Positions 1-57,540 of a stretch of DNA of 64,000 bases are shown here, one piece after another; positions within the stretch are counted from its first letter, which is position 1; the number at the start of each line of letters is the position of its first letter. Source of the DNA: Datnioides undecimradiatus (lineage: Eukaryota > Chordata > Actinopteri > Lobotiformes > Datnioididae); assembly GCA_008933995.1 (NCBI GenBank), contig WARS01000014.1, positions 4,945,192 to 5,009,191 on the forward strand, read 5' to 3'. The position numbers and the translations under genes were made by a program. The notes below the pieces were generated by a model that was given only the letters and a program-made list of their open reading frames with translations, was not told where the DNA came from and ran no database searches.

Positions 1-2054
1 TTACATTTCGATTGACTTGGTATCCTCCCAGAGCCCAAATATTCAAAATTCTGTGATAAGAAAGTCTACAGCAAGCTCAACTCTTGGTTTCCCTGTCAAC
101 AACTTGACTCTTAACCACTCCAAAAGCCATATGTCATGTTGGGCAAACAGGTGATGAAATGTGGATGCAGCAGTGAGACAGCAGAGAGACAAAACATGAT
201 AACTTACATTCTCACATTCAGACTGAACACTCTGCTGGAGTCCACAGTAAACTTGCAGCAACATGCAAAACTTAAAAACCACTGTTATACAAGCACTTTC
301 AACAATGTTGTGCAATGTAATGTAAAGTGCCTTTGAGCAAGGCTAATCTTAAACACTAGACTTAATCTGCTTTAGCCAGCTCATATTTAATCTAAGAGCA
401 AGCAGCAAATAAATCATTTTAAATCTATGAGGCCTCGTTAATGCACAGCATGGAAGTAGAGTAACATAATCTTCGCAGCTTAAATGATCTTTTAACATCT
501 TAATTGTCATTGATGGCATACTAGCAGAAACGTTAGCCTAAAAGCACTGCTCCACATCTAAAAGTGTTCCATAATGTCTTCTTTTAGGACTTTCAAGGAA
601 TTTGTCTTGATTCAGAACTTCCCGGATTTGACATAGGACTTCAAAAGAGTTCAGCTTTGACCTACCTTCACAGGATCTCGGTTATTAATATAAGCTGTTA
701 TCAATATTGTGGGTGTACTCATTTTTCCTCCAAATACAAGATTTAAGACACGTTGTTTTATGCACCTCCATATTTGCTGTGTCGTAGAAATGTTTTTATC
801 TTCTGAGAACTCAACAATTATTGTTGTAATGTTATCATTACCAAGAAATGAAATAGGCTTTCATGGAAATAGGAATTATTATTTAACTACCACAACATGG
901 CCCAGCATCTGCACTGAATGGGGTCCCAGTGCCTCAAACAGCATTGAAAGGAGACCAGAGTGTCCTTTCTATGGACAAATGTCCTCACTCCCAAGGTCAG
1001 GCTCTAACAAAGACTGAAGTACCAGAGCATGGGCACCTGCATACCCACACACTCACAAACACACAAACAAGTAAGTTCCACAGAGCAGTGAGACAAAAAC
1101 TCGCCCTCCTCAGTCATCTTTGAGGCAATAGTGTGACCTCGCCTCCTCTGATCTGTTGCGCTCACCTGAGGGCTTTCTTCTGTCGTACCACCTGGTGTCT
1201 GTATAGGGGCAGCTCCTCACTCCCCGTGTGTGCTATGACTGTGTTGTGAAAGAAACAAAGGTGTCAGAAAAGTGTTTCTTACTTTGTCCTTGGAAAGTTT
1301 CTTCAAGTGCAGTTTTCCATTTTCTTACCATGGCATCGACAGTCCTTCAAGGTCAGATCGGAAAAGAAGTATGAAAGGAAAGAGGGAGGGAAATCTTTTG
1401 TGGAATGAATGAAGACATGAGTGAAGTAGTACTGGGGTGAAGAAAAAATGATAGCAAGGGCAATGGGAAGAAGAGGGGAGGGAGAGCGAAAGGAGGTGCA
1501 TCGGGTGAGCAGGTGCAGCGATAGCAGAGGATAATGGGTAATATGAGCAAAGGATGATGGTTCAAATCCCTCTATTATCCTCTCTCTGAGCTCTGACCCT
1601 ACTGGGCAATGAGGACAGGAAAGGGGGACGGCTGTGATCCTCTAGAGCCATTGAGAGCAGAAACGAGGAGCATTGTAAGTGGGGTAAGCAGAGACGAAGC
1701 AAGGGAGGGGGGAAAAAAGAGTACAGCAGGTGGAGGTTAAAAAGAGACCTTGGTCTGGAACGGGCTGAATCAGAGACGCAATCAGTTCAAGGGTGTTCAA
1801 ACCTGTATGACAGGAAGGATTCATCGAAAAGAGAAATTGGACAGGAGCTTGCACATATGTGACCCTCTCATCTGAACTCTGATTGGGTGGTCGACTGGCA
1901 TGTCCACTCCGTGTTTACCTTCTTCCAGGGCTACCAGCGCCTTTTCTACCTTTACGTCTTGTTTCAGCTACGGTCGATCGGCTAATAACATGACACGCTG
2001 CATCTTTTTGCACATGTTTAACAACCTTTTCACTCCTGTGTTTCCTCTCATCAG
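1..2054 (+). other. tenm2: tenm2 intron upstream of the transmembrane exon (partial)
   Basis: This is taken as the 3' part of the intron before the transmembrane exon, because the exon at 2055 starts with a split codon after a pyrimidine-rich acceptor. I searched it for the preceding intracellular exon, which in family members ends in a stretch like QDSWVLNSNVPLET, and did not find it. The stretch 1370-1700 is purine-rich on the + strand. No other feature is recognised. Confidence 0.7.
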
Positions 2055-48893
<46,839 letters not shown>

Positions 48894-50600
48894 CAGCCCA
48901 CCTGAACTTGCTTGAAGGGCAGACTCTTCCCTCTCTCCTACTTTCACTTAGAAAAGTAGATCCTGCTCCTTTTTCCTACCCAGCCTCCCCAACCCTACTC
49001 CTCTCAGAACCCATGGAGAACTAACCAACAAACGGGGTTATTCGCGGAACGCTGCAGGGACTTTTGAAAAGAATGACTTATCAGAAAAACATATTGTTGA
49101 TTTTACTGCCACAGGCAAAAAATTTAACGTTTGGTCAAATGATTCTTTTTTTCTTTTTTTGAAAAAAAAAACAAAAAAACTTTGAACAACTGAAAAAGCA
49201 CTGAAGAACTTTGCGAACTGTTGCTTAATGAATAAGAAGATTCCCCTTTTTAAAAAAGATAGTGATATTTTCGCCCATATTTTTTGGGTCACACTGAGAG
49301 CGGCCATGACAGCTACTGAACACACGGTGGAGTTGCACTGTGCTGACATCTGTTGCGAAGGCTTGTCTGTCTCTAATAGACACTGAAGGCACAGGGACCA
49401 AAGTGGAGACAAAGCCACTCCAGAGTGCAGCCGTTGCAACGACACGTCAGAGGACATCATAAACAGCGACAGACAAGGCAATGTACAAGCTCGTCCAATA
49501 CTATGAGTCGTCTCCCTGTCTCAGGCCTCCCATTGACCACCACGGACCAGTCCTCTGCTGCCGAGGCAGCGCACATCCAACCGAGCAACACACAAGCTTA
49601 ACGGCATCCTTGAACAAATCCGAGCTGTTAATGGACCACAAAATAAACTTTTTAAAAAAGCAAAGTCAAAAAAAAGTGATGGCTATATTTGTGGACAGTG
49701 GTAACACACAGCATTGTTTATTTTGAAATGGGGAGAAGAATCATATTACTACATATGTGTCCGACTACACTAAATTTCAGGATGTTGCGTATACTGTAGA
49801 TGCCGTAGTTTTGTACGTTTCAGTCGCGGTAGAATTGTGAGACTTTCACCAAGGCACTTCTGTACAGAACGATCAAACACAACACTCACAGTCCAGACAA
49901 CATGCTAAGTTAGTATTTATTTTATTCTTTTTTATTTATTTATTCTTAGTACTATATGACAATCATGAATGAGTCACCAGTTCTATTCCAAAAGAACATT
50001 AATGGATGAGTTTATTTTCTTTTGTAAAATATGTAAGAAATGTTCATTTTGTTTTTGTATTAATTTCAGTTTGCTGCCAGGGCAAATAATAGTCACTCTC
50101 AAAAAGAATAATTTATGTAATAAAGTGTTTTAAAAAAAAAAAAAGCGGTTTATACTTTAAATAAAGTCTTTAAAACTGTGAAATCTGTTTTTTCGAAATA
50201 TATTTCGATGTACAGTGTATAGACCTACCTTTATGCAGCACAGTAGAATATTGTCCAGAATATCAAGTTTTATATTTCTAAGAGGAAGTGGCTTGTAATG
50301 TGCGAAATCTTTAGCTGGTCTTACTACTCTAGAGTTTTGTGGCACTCTAATATTCCATATCTACAATATCAATCCCCAGTTTGTTGTTTTTGACTGTTTT
50401 TTGTTTGGAAGCAGAGATATTTCTGTCCTAGATCCCAACAGCAGTAGCAGTAATGGATCCCTCTCACTGTGAAGAGACTCGTGCTGGATGTCATAATGTA
50501 CCAAATCAGTATTATCAAAGGATGATTCTTATACATTCACTGAAACGAGACTCTTCTGAGAACCTTATCAATAAAACATAATTGTTTACTTCAACCGAGC
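48894..50600 (+). other. tenm2: tenm2 3' UTR with several polyadenylation signals
   Basis: AATAAA occurs at 49642-49647, 50119-50124, 50160-50165 and 50570-50575, so alternative ends are possible. An AU-rich stretch with ATTTATTTATT lies around 49930-49947. No downstream exon is needed because the frame closes at 48893. The true end is not visible; 50600 is a guess based on the last signal. Confidence 0.65.
50570..50575 (+). terminator. tenm2: Distal polyadenylation signal (AATAAA)
   Basis: A canonical AATAAA hexamer within TCAATAAAACATAATTG, the last one before the convergent gene. Usage is inferred. Confidence 0.5.
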
Positions 50601-52114
50601 AACGTGCAGTTCACTTTCATCTCATTCTTGTGTTTGAAGATTATTGATGTTCCCCTCGCTGCAGCAGCTTCCAACAGGCTTGAATGACGTGCATCAAGTC
50701 GCATTTCATCACAACCTCTGCAGTACCGTTGAAACAGGCAGGTTCTTTCCTTGTGTTTATGCTCCATACTCTAAAGAGTGAATATATAAATGATGATGTT
50801 TAAATGGCAGGAAAACAAAACATACACAACTGCTGTTTTCCTTCCCCCAAGCATACTGCTTACATTCCCGATCCATCAGGGCCAACATGTTTTACGCTGA
50901 CTGTCCATCGATTCTGATGTGCCGTTAAGTAGACATTACAATTACCCCTGTTAACGCCAATGTGTTTACAGATAAACGTTGGTTCCTGGGATCGTTTTAC
51001 TCCATTCTATTCAATTTGAGCTGCCTTGTCCCTGTTCAGCAGTGGTGGAAGAGGCCGAAGAGGGTATAATCAATACGTTTGTAGTGATACGGGATATATG
51101 TTTTTTAGCCAAACGCTTGACTGTATTAATTATTACTAATTAATAATTCATTTAAACTGTCATTTAAAAAAACTTTACTAATAGCAAACTTATCATCTTA
51201 AAATATAGTGTAAGGCCTTTAAGATTTTACTGCCTGAATTTGTAAAGCAGATTTCTAATTAACTTTGTCCATTTTTTTAAAATGTGTGCGCCACCTAAAA
51301 AACGAGAGAAAGACCAACTTCATCTCCAATTCCTCCTCCAACAGCTCGTGGAGAGCCACCATTTTGTTTGCAGCCATGTAATCTTGGCTGCAGCAGGCAG
51401 CTTTTTCTGGGAAAAACCCACTGTACAATACCTACAGCGATATACAGCTGACGCTGTTAGCAACTAGCTGTGAATATTGTGAAGCATTTAGCAGCTTAAG
51501 AGCCAGCTACATTCCCCTCAGGGGTCAATAGAGACCAAAAACAGGAGAGTGAATATTGGATTCACCATGTGGATGCGAACAGGGTTCCAAATGAATGTTA
51601 AAGTTGCTCTGGATCTGCTGGATGTTTACGTGTTAAACTGTTCCATTTCAGCTTAAAAGGTGATGAAGTGTTTTCACAGCTTTGTTCTGTTGCCCCCAAG
51701 TGGTCAATTAAAATTAGTTCTAGTCAATACATGCCAGTGTTAACATGTATGCAGGGCTCAAGGGTTGTAGCTGAAAGTAGTGGGGTTAATTTCTTATTAC
51801 AATGGGATGGTCAATCTGTTACAATGCATTATATTTTACGAAATGGTCTTTTGTTTTGTAAGTAAAGTCTTTTCTTAACTTGAAAAGTAACTGTACCTGA
51901 ACTAAACTGTAATCTAGAAACAATATCAAGTTGCACAGAGTTTGTGGCTGGCAGCCATCATGCCAACATCCTGCGCCAGCAACTGTGTTATAAATAGTTG
52001 CATAGATGGGGCCAGGCCCCGACAGCTACAGTATACTGATCTGTACTTCCCTTTTTTTTTTTTTTTAGCCTCCCACACAGACACAGATACACAAAAAAGA
52101 CAGAAGTCTTTCAT
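50601..52114. other. Intergenic region between convergent tenm2 and cystm1
   Basis: No gene is recognised. The region contains one interspersed repeat copy (51285-51710) and AT-rich unique sequence. A 16-base T run sits at about 52052-52067. Confidence 0.7.
51285..51710 (+). repeat. Teleost interspersed repeat copy
   Basis: The block includes GCTGTTAGCAACTAGCTGTG, TAGCAGCTTAAGAGCCAGC, GAGTGAATATTGGATTCACC and TGTTGCCCCCAAGTGGTCAA in that order. I recognise this as a common fish repeat unit, probably a non-autonomous transposon. There is no coding capacity; limits are approximate. Confidence 0.6.
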
Positions 52115-53034
52115 TTCATGGGAATAAATTATTTTAATGCAAGATTCTGATCCAAAGCAAAAAGGCATCTGACAGATCATTTGGTTTCTTCTGTTGTCTG
52201 CAATCACAAATATATAGTTTAAAGTTTTATCTGCAAGGTATGTAAAAAATAACGTTGGAACATTTTTTCCTATCAAGATCACCATGAAAAACAAAACATT
52301 GAGATTAACAGTATTCAAACGTAAATCACTGTCCCCATTTAAAATGCATTCCATATTACTGTCATACGATTTCACTTGAAGACAAACGTCGGCAAAACAG
52401 CTTCTGTGCAAATGAAAGGGTTACATTTCAAGCATTAGCTTCTTAAGAGCATCCAGTGGCTCATTGGCAGCTAGGGTCTTGGTGGCCTTTGGGTTAGGGA
52501 GGGTTGTCCTTAGCGATGGGAAGCAGCTAAGCTGGGGGGGGGGGGTTGGTTATGGAGGGTTGGAGATGATTGTGAGGGCAGGAAGGAGTAGAATCTTGCA
52601 GAGGTAATCATCATAAAGTGCCAAAGAGCCTCACACTAGATGAGCCTGAGATTCAAATACACTGTATGTGTGTATGTATGTATAACTGTGTGTCTTCCTT
52701 GGTGTGTGTGTGTGTGTGTGTGTGTGCCTGTTGTGTGTCGGTGTAATATTACAGTGAAGAGCCTGAGATTCAGGTTATGTTTAGAAGCTCAGTTACAAGC
52801 TGCTACAGAGTAGCCCCCTGAAAGGGTCAGTTAGTCTGTCAGTCAGTGCTGAGGGATTCAAGATGTCCATACAGGATCACGGCTTATACTTAAAGCAAAA
52901 GACTTGTATAGGAAATGGAAGGGCGGTTTTTAAGGGAGTGCGAGGTTTAAGGCAGATGGGGAAGAGGGTGATGGGGTTCGAGGCACAGAAATGGGGCGCA
53001 CTGGGGTAATGGGAGTGAACAGTTTGGGAATACG
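52115..53034 (-). other. cystm1: Probable cystm1 3' UTR
   Basis: This is the sequence downstream of the cystm1 stop on the - strand. The first plausible signal I see is ATTAAA on the - strand at 52138-52133. It contains a (GT)n run at about 52706-52726 and a G run near 52536. The extent is uncertain. Confidence 0.4.
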
Positions 53035-53138
53035 TTATGTCAGCATGTCCCAGAGACAGCAGCAACACAGAGCTGTCCAGCAGGCTGTCAGGCATGTGTC
53101 TCCTGTGTCGTCTCTTCTCCTGTCCTCCACTACATACA
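53035..53138 (-). CDS. cystm1: cystm1 second coding exon (CYSTM module and stop)
   Basis: On the - strand, after ttttctctccag, the exon reads V-YVVEDRRRDDTGDTCLTA then CWTALCCCCLWDMLT and stop. It is 104 bases: two to finish a Val codon, 33 codons, then TAA. The competing long open frame in this stretch (52877-53191) is a shadow. Confidence 0.95.
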
Positions 53139-55548
53139 CTGGAGAGAAAAAAGAGAGGGAGAGAAGTATATGAAGAAAGAAGAGTTGACAAGGTGATATA
53201 GAGAGGAAGGAAGAAGAATGGAAGAGAATTTAAAATAAAGCAATTAGCAATTTCTTTTATAAAATTGCGTAAAACCAGAGATAATTCTCAGAATTACGCT
53301 GTCAAGTCTTCAGCGGTGAGTTCAAGTGTAACCATGGCTGCTATGATCTTCCTCTAATTACATTCATCATGGGAGGCACGTCACCATGGTAATGCCATAG
53401 CAGCCCGGAGTCGTGATCAGACAGCGTTACAGTTGAGTAACATTAGCACTGCTTTGAGGTATCATTAAACCAATGAAATGAGAGCTTTCAGAACTACACA
53501 CTCCTGTGCTCCAACAAGGCAGTTCCCGTCACTTGTCATGTGCGGCAGTAGCTTTATTTCACCTTCAGCCAATGCGTCTAAATTAGTCATGTAAAAGGAT
53601 TATGTTACCCTTGTGTGAACTTTACCATCTGGTCCAGACAAAAGGAAAAAAAAACATGTCAAGTAACAGGCCTGAACAAATACATCTCCTCTTCCTTGTG
53701 TTGGCGATTAATAATTCACATGGAGGAAAAACACTCAGGTGAGTGTGTTGCCAAGGTGACCAGCTTCTGTTCAATAGCTAAAGAGGGGCTCGCCGGCCAC
53801 TTATCATGAGCTGAACTCTGATAATGATATGACAAAGAACGTGTTAATATTTGGCAAATATTTATGGAGGTCTGTATCAAAATGACGCGAGCAGCAATAA
53901 TGTCGATAGCCGAACGCTCTCCCTTGATCAGCCACACTTATCTCGAGTCGGTTGCACCAGCAGTAACACCCCGCTGCTTGCTTTAATACATAAAGGTGTT
54001 AACTGTGTTCTCTGGAAGTTCGACTGTTCTCTTTTGCATATTCATTTTGAATATTTTAGAGTGATATGTGTGCTTTTTGTTTCGCAGCTTTTGGATGCTC
54101 AGTTGGGGGGTGCTACAGCATTAGCACACCTTTTATCTTAAACCTGGCTTGACTTCACACTTTTTAATCCCTAATTGCTTACGTTACATACTGAGAGGTT
54201 TTGCATTTTTGCAGTCCCACTTATTCATTCATTAATCGAGTCAACAGACTAATTAATAGGCAACTCTATTGAGAATCAATTAATAGGTTTTTTTAGCAAC
54301 AAAGCCATAGATTTGATGTGCAGTATGAGGATTTTTTGCTTGTTTCAAATGATTGCGTTTTATTATATTTCATGAACCCAACAAATAATAAATTTATATG
54401 TAAAATAAATGGAAATTTAATTGATGATGAGAAAGAAAACTCATTTTAATGGATTATGGGACAAACACACTGAAGAGTTGTAGCCAATCTATCATATGGC
54501 TGCTCGATTATGGAAAAAAATGATAATTGCATTTGTTTTTGTTTGCTATGTAAAATGTGAGAAAGGATTACTGAAATGCAACACTCTTTTGGACACTTTA
54601 AACCCCACTGCTGTAAGAACGTGAATAGACATGCAACAAAACCCACGTGGTGGATGTCTGGACGGGGTCAAGGTCGAATCATCTTTTACTTAAGAAGGTT
54701 TCCTAACTGAGTGAAATGACCCAAAAGCATTTTTGTGGCAGAAATGATAAGAACTTTTAAGGAAAGGTGCTTCAACGCTTCCTTTCATATTTCTTTTAGC
54801 ATCAATACTCTGGATCATCCTTTAAGAAGGGAAAGGAGATAATGCCGTCCCACAATTCTTTGTGGTAGCCTTGTGTATAAACGGTCGAAATCTCCTAGAA
54901 GCAGTGTTGCATTTTCCTAAGTCTGTGAATTCTTCTTCACATATTTCCTTGTCCTCGTGACATTTTCCAACACAGTCGTGTTATGTAGAACAATGGCCTA
55001 CACACTGACAAATATGTAAACAATTCTCCTCCAGTACAAAAGGCAAACATGGACATTTTGGTCAATAGTCTGAAGAGCCTCATTCACTTTTTGTGACAGT
55101 GTGCAGATCATTTTTGTCAGAATGGAGGAAAGTAAATCCGTTAACAATTCTACAACTTTCCTACTTCCAGACGTGTTTATCATGATAAGATTTCCTGTGG
55201 TCTCCCAACTGTTCTGACACCATAATGAAGACCATACACATTTGCATCAGTCTCACCTGTGTTTTTGGGAGCTTCCCCATACATAGGCCCAGGAGGGGGT
55301 CCCCCCTGCCAGCCATACTGCTGTTGCCCTGGGTAACCTTGATAGGGAGGCTGTCCTGGGCCAGGATAAGGACCTCCAGGGCCCATTGGCCCAGCAGGGT
55401 AGTTAGGGTAAGCTGGATTGGGCTGTTCCATGTTCACATGTGGAGGGTAACCCTGAGGTGGGTAGCCTTGTGGAGGTGGTCCCTGGCCCGGGTAACCAGG
55501 AGCAGTGGGGCCACAGCTTGGGTACGGAGGAGGCTGCTCAAAATTCAT
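53035..55548 (-). CDS. cystm1: Cysteine-rich transmembrane module protein CYSTM1 (131 aa, two coding exons)
   Basis: The coding exons are 55548-55257 and 53138-53035 on the - strand, joined as KNT-V-YVVED through a GTGAGA donor and a CTCCAG acceptor. The product is a small tail-anchored membrane protein of the CYSTM family. The N-terminus (MNFEQPPPYPSCGPTAPGYP, then repeats of GYPPQ and PGP types, QQQYGWQGGPPPGPMYG) is Pro/Gly/Tyr-rich. The C-terminus CLTACWTALCCCCLWDMLT is the diagnostic Cys-rich membrane module and ends at TAA 53037-53035. Human CYSTM1 is about 97 residues; the extra length here lies in the proline-rich region. The gene converges on tenm2. Function in the family is poorly known (stress and metal links in other eukaryotes). 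Confidence 0.95.
53139..55256 (-). other. cystm1: cystm1 intron between coding exons, 2.1 kb
   Basis: An AT-rich intron. Around 54480-54540 is a fragment (GGCTGCTCGATTATGGAAA) resembling a fish repeat. No further gene is seen. Confidence 0.8.
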
Positions 55549-55567
55549 CTTTGGGTTGAAGGATCAC
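55257..55567 (-). CDS. cystm1: cystm1 first coding exon with 19 bases of 5' UTR
   Basis: A - strand acceptor (tttattcag) ends at 55568. The exon then carries 19 untranslated bases and the ATG at 55548-55546. The start is chosen because MNFEQPPPYP matches the conserved family N-terminus and it is the only ATG before the proline-rich region. The donor is at 55256-55251 (gtgaga). Confidence 0.93.
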
Positions 55568-56171
55568 CTGAATAAAAAAAAATAAAATAGCAGCAGTGGG
55601 GTAAATAATGGTGCTTTTGTCATTTTAATTAGTCTGCCTGGTGTAACCGCTACTGTGAAGGCAGCAGATGTTTCCTACGTATTCATCAATTTCTGTAGAG
55701 AATACAAAATCAATACTCAATACAAAAGTAAGAGCCAAATGTCAAATATTAGAAATAAGTGAAATTTGCTTTTCTGCTTTCATACAGTCATACATGTAGA
55801 AGCAAACATTATAGACAATGTGCAACAGTATTTCTTTTTATTTTAAATAAGAGTATAATAAAGATATAAAAGCCTATTTACATGTGGAATTTAATTAAAA
55901 TACATGACTAAATATATTCAATTACCTACAATAAAGATAGAAATATACACATGGGGGGGGGGGTAATTAAAAAGATTTAAAAAGATAACAATTTAAACTA
56001 TTGAAATTTCCTTTAGTGAGTAGTTGTTTTATTGGTGAGGGCCTTATGACAGATGTTCTCATACTTTCAATTCACTGTCGCAGCTTGCAGTTGTTATTAT
56101 ATTTATAGATGTGTTCATTTTGTTTAACAAAACTGAAAGATTTGGTATTGTATAGACCGTGGGAAAATGTG

Positions 56172-56177
<6 letters not shown>

Positions 56178-56215
<38 letters not shown>
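56178..56215. repeat. (GT)n microsatellite
   Basis: About 38 bases of uninterrupted GT repeats, preceded by two GTGAGT units. Confidence 0.97.
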
Positions 56216-56216
<1 letters not shown>

Positions 56217-56684
56217 TTCAGCCTCTTGAGTCACATTAGGCAAAGAATTCCTCTGAGTCCAGATTAAAGAACACAACATCTTCAAAAGTGATGCAACCGA
56301 TTCCCAGCACAAAACAGTACATAGCACACTACACTTTACATACTATTGACTTCATTAATCCTTCAACCCCCCCGCCACTTCATGCCTTTGCAATATTATA
56401 TATATGTAAAAACAACTGCCCCAGCAGCCACACAGGAAAGTCAACAGTGTCACTGTATCATTAGTTGAGGGTGTCTTTTGAGTCAGTGGTCAGTCACAAC
56501 CTACATCATCACAGAGAAACCCCATTATCTCACTCTTCACACAAACACTTTACAAATGGAGGCGCCAGCTTCACTGTGTGCAGGGTGAGGCTAATCAATT
56601 GAACCATGGAAAGGACAGGGAGAGAAAGAGACTACAGTGACCATACAGGCCTGTGATGATTGCATCTCCTCACTTGGTTTTCAC

Positions 56685-56732
56685 CTTGACTCATGTCACC
56701 TCTCAGAGACGTGAGAGGTGACATGAGTCAAG
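56685..56732. repeat. Perfect 21-bp inverted repeat (hairpin)
   Basis: The left arm 56685-56705 (starting CTTGACTCATG) and right arm 56712-56732 (ending CATGAGTCAAG) are exact reverse complements, separated by the six bases GAGACG. Each arm contains an AP-1-like TGACTCA/TGAGTCA motif. It could be a small-RNA hairpin, a remnant of inverted transposon ends, or a paired regulatory site. Confidence 0.9.
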
Positions 56733-57264
56733 TCATCAGCATCACACGCTCACAGTTTCCGTGTGATGTGTGAAACAAACACAAGAGGCCTGATATACGG
56801 TATGATTCCTTTTCTTACCGTTGCCTAACCAAGAGCTGATGTTTATCCCGTTTACACAGAGCAATAAATGCCTGTGATTGGCTGAGCGTCTAAAGGTTAT
56901 TTGTTCCACTCTAGACCTCGTGAAAAAGTAGTGCATTTTCTGAATTATCATCGGGGTCCACTGCCACCCTTGTGCTAGCCTTCAACACTGGATTTGCTCA
57001 TGTAGAACAGACATAACAACAGAAAATGGGCCAGATGGAAAACTGCGCCTCCCCTAGGCCTCCCAGGATTGCTCTGTCATGTTGTGTATGTACACTATAA
57101 ACACATTAATAGCACTCCATCTCCTCTCTGCCCAGGTACTCCACCCACATCCAATCTTCTGTCTGTAATAAAACAGTGAAGTAGCTGTAACAGTAACCTG
57201 AAGTGTGTCAGGAGACATTTTTCCAAACTGGCACACAATATGAAATGTTCAAAATGCTGCAAAT

Positions 57265-57540
57265 AATGATTACTTTTAACCGATTCCATCGATTTATCTG
57301 AAAGCTGTTTTCCAAAGCCCAAACTGACATCGTCAAATATCAAAGATATTCGGTTTAATGTCATAGAGGAGTAAAAAAAAACAGAATGTATTCAGATTTG
57401 AGAAGATGAAATCAGATAATTTGGATTTCTTTTCTTAGAAATTACTGAAGATGACCAGTCCACTATAAAAATAGTTGTTGATAAATTTTAGTTGACCACT
57501 AATCGATTAACTGAGCAGTTGGTGCTGCAGCCTTTATTAT
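57265..57540 (+). repeat. Teleost interspersed repeat with ATCGATTA-type ends
   Basis: The order TTTTCCAAAGCCCAAACTGA, TCAAAGATATTCGGTTTAAT, GTCATAGAGGAGTAAA, GAAATCAGATAATTTGGATT and TTGACCACTAATCGATTAAC matches a repeat extremely common in teleosts. It is non-coding and non-autonomous. Limits are approximate. Confidence 0.75.

Noticed and set aside
52877-53191. - strand frame MSTLLSSYTSLPLFFLSS across the cystm1 second exon
   Set aside because: It is in a different frame from the conserved CYSTM module, which ends at 53035.
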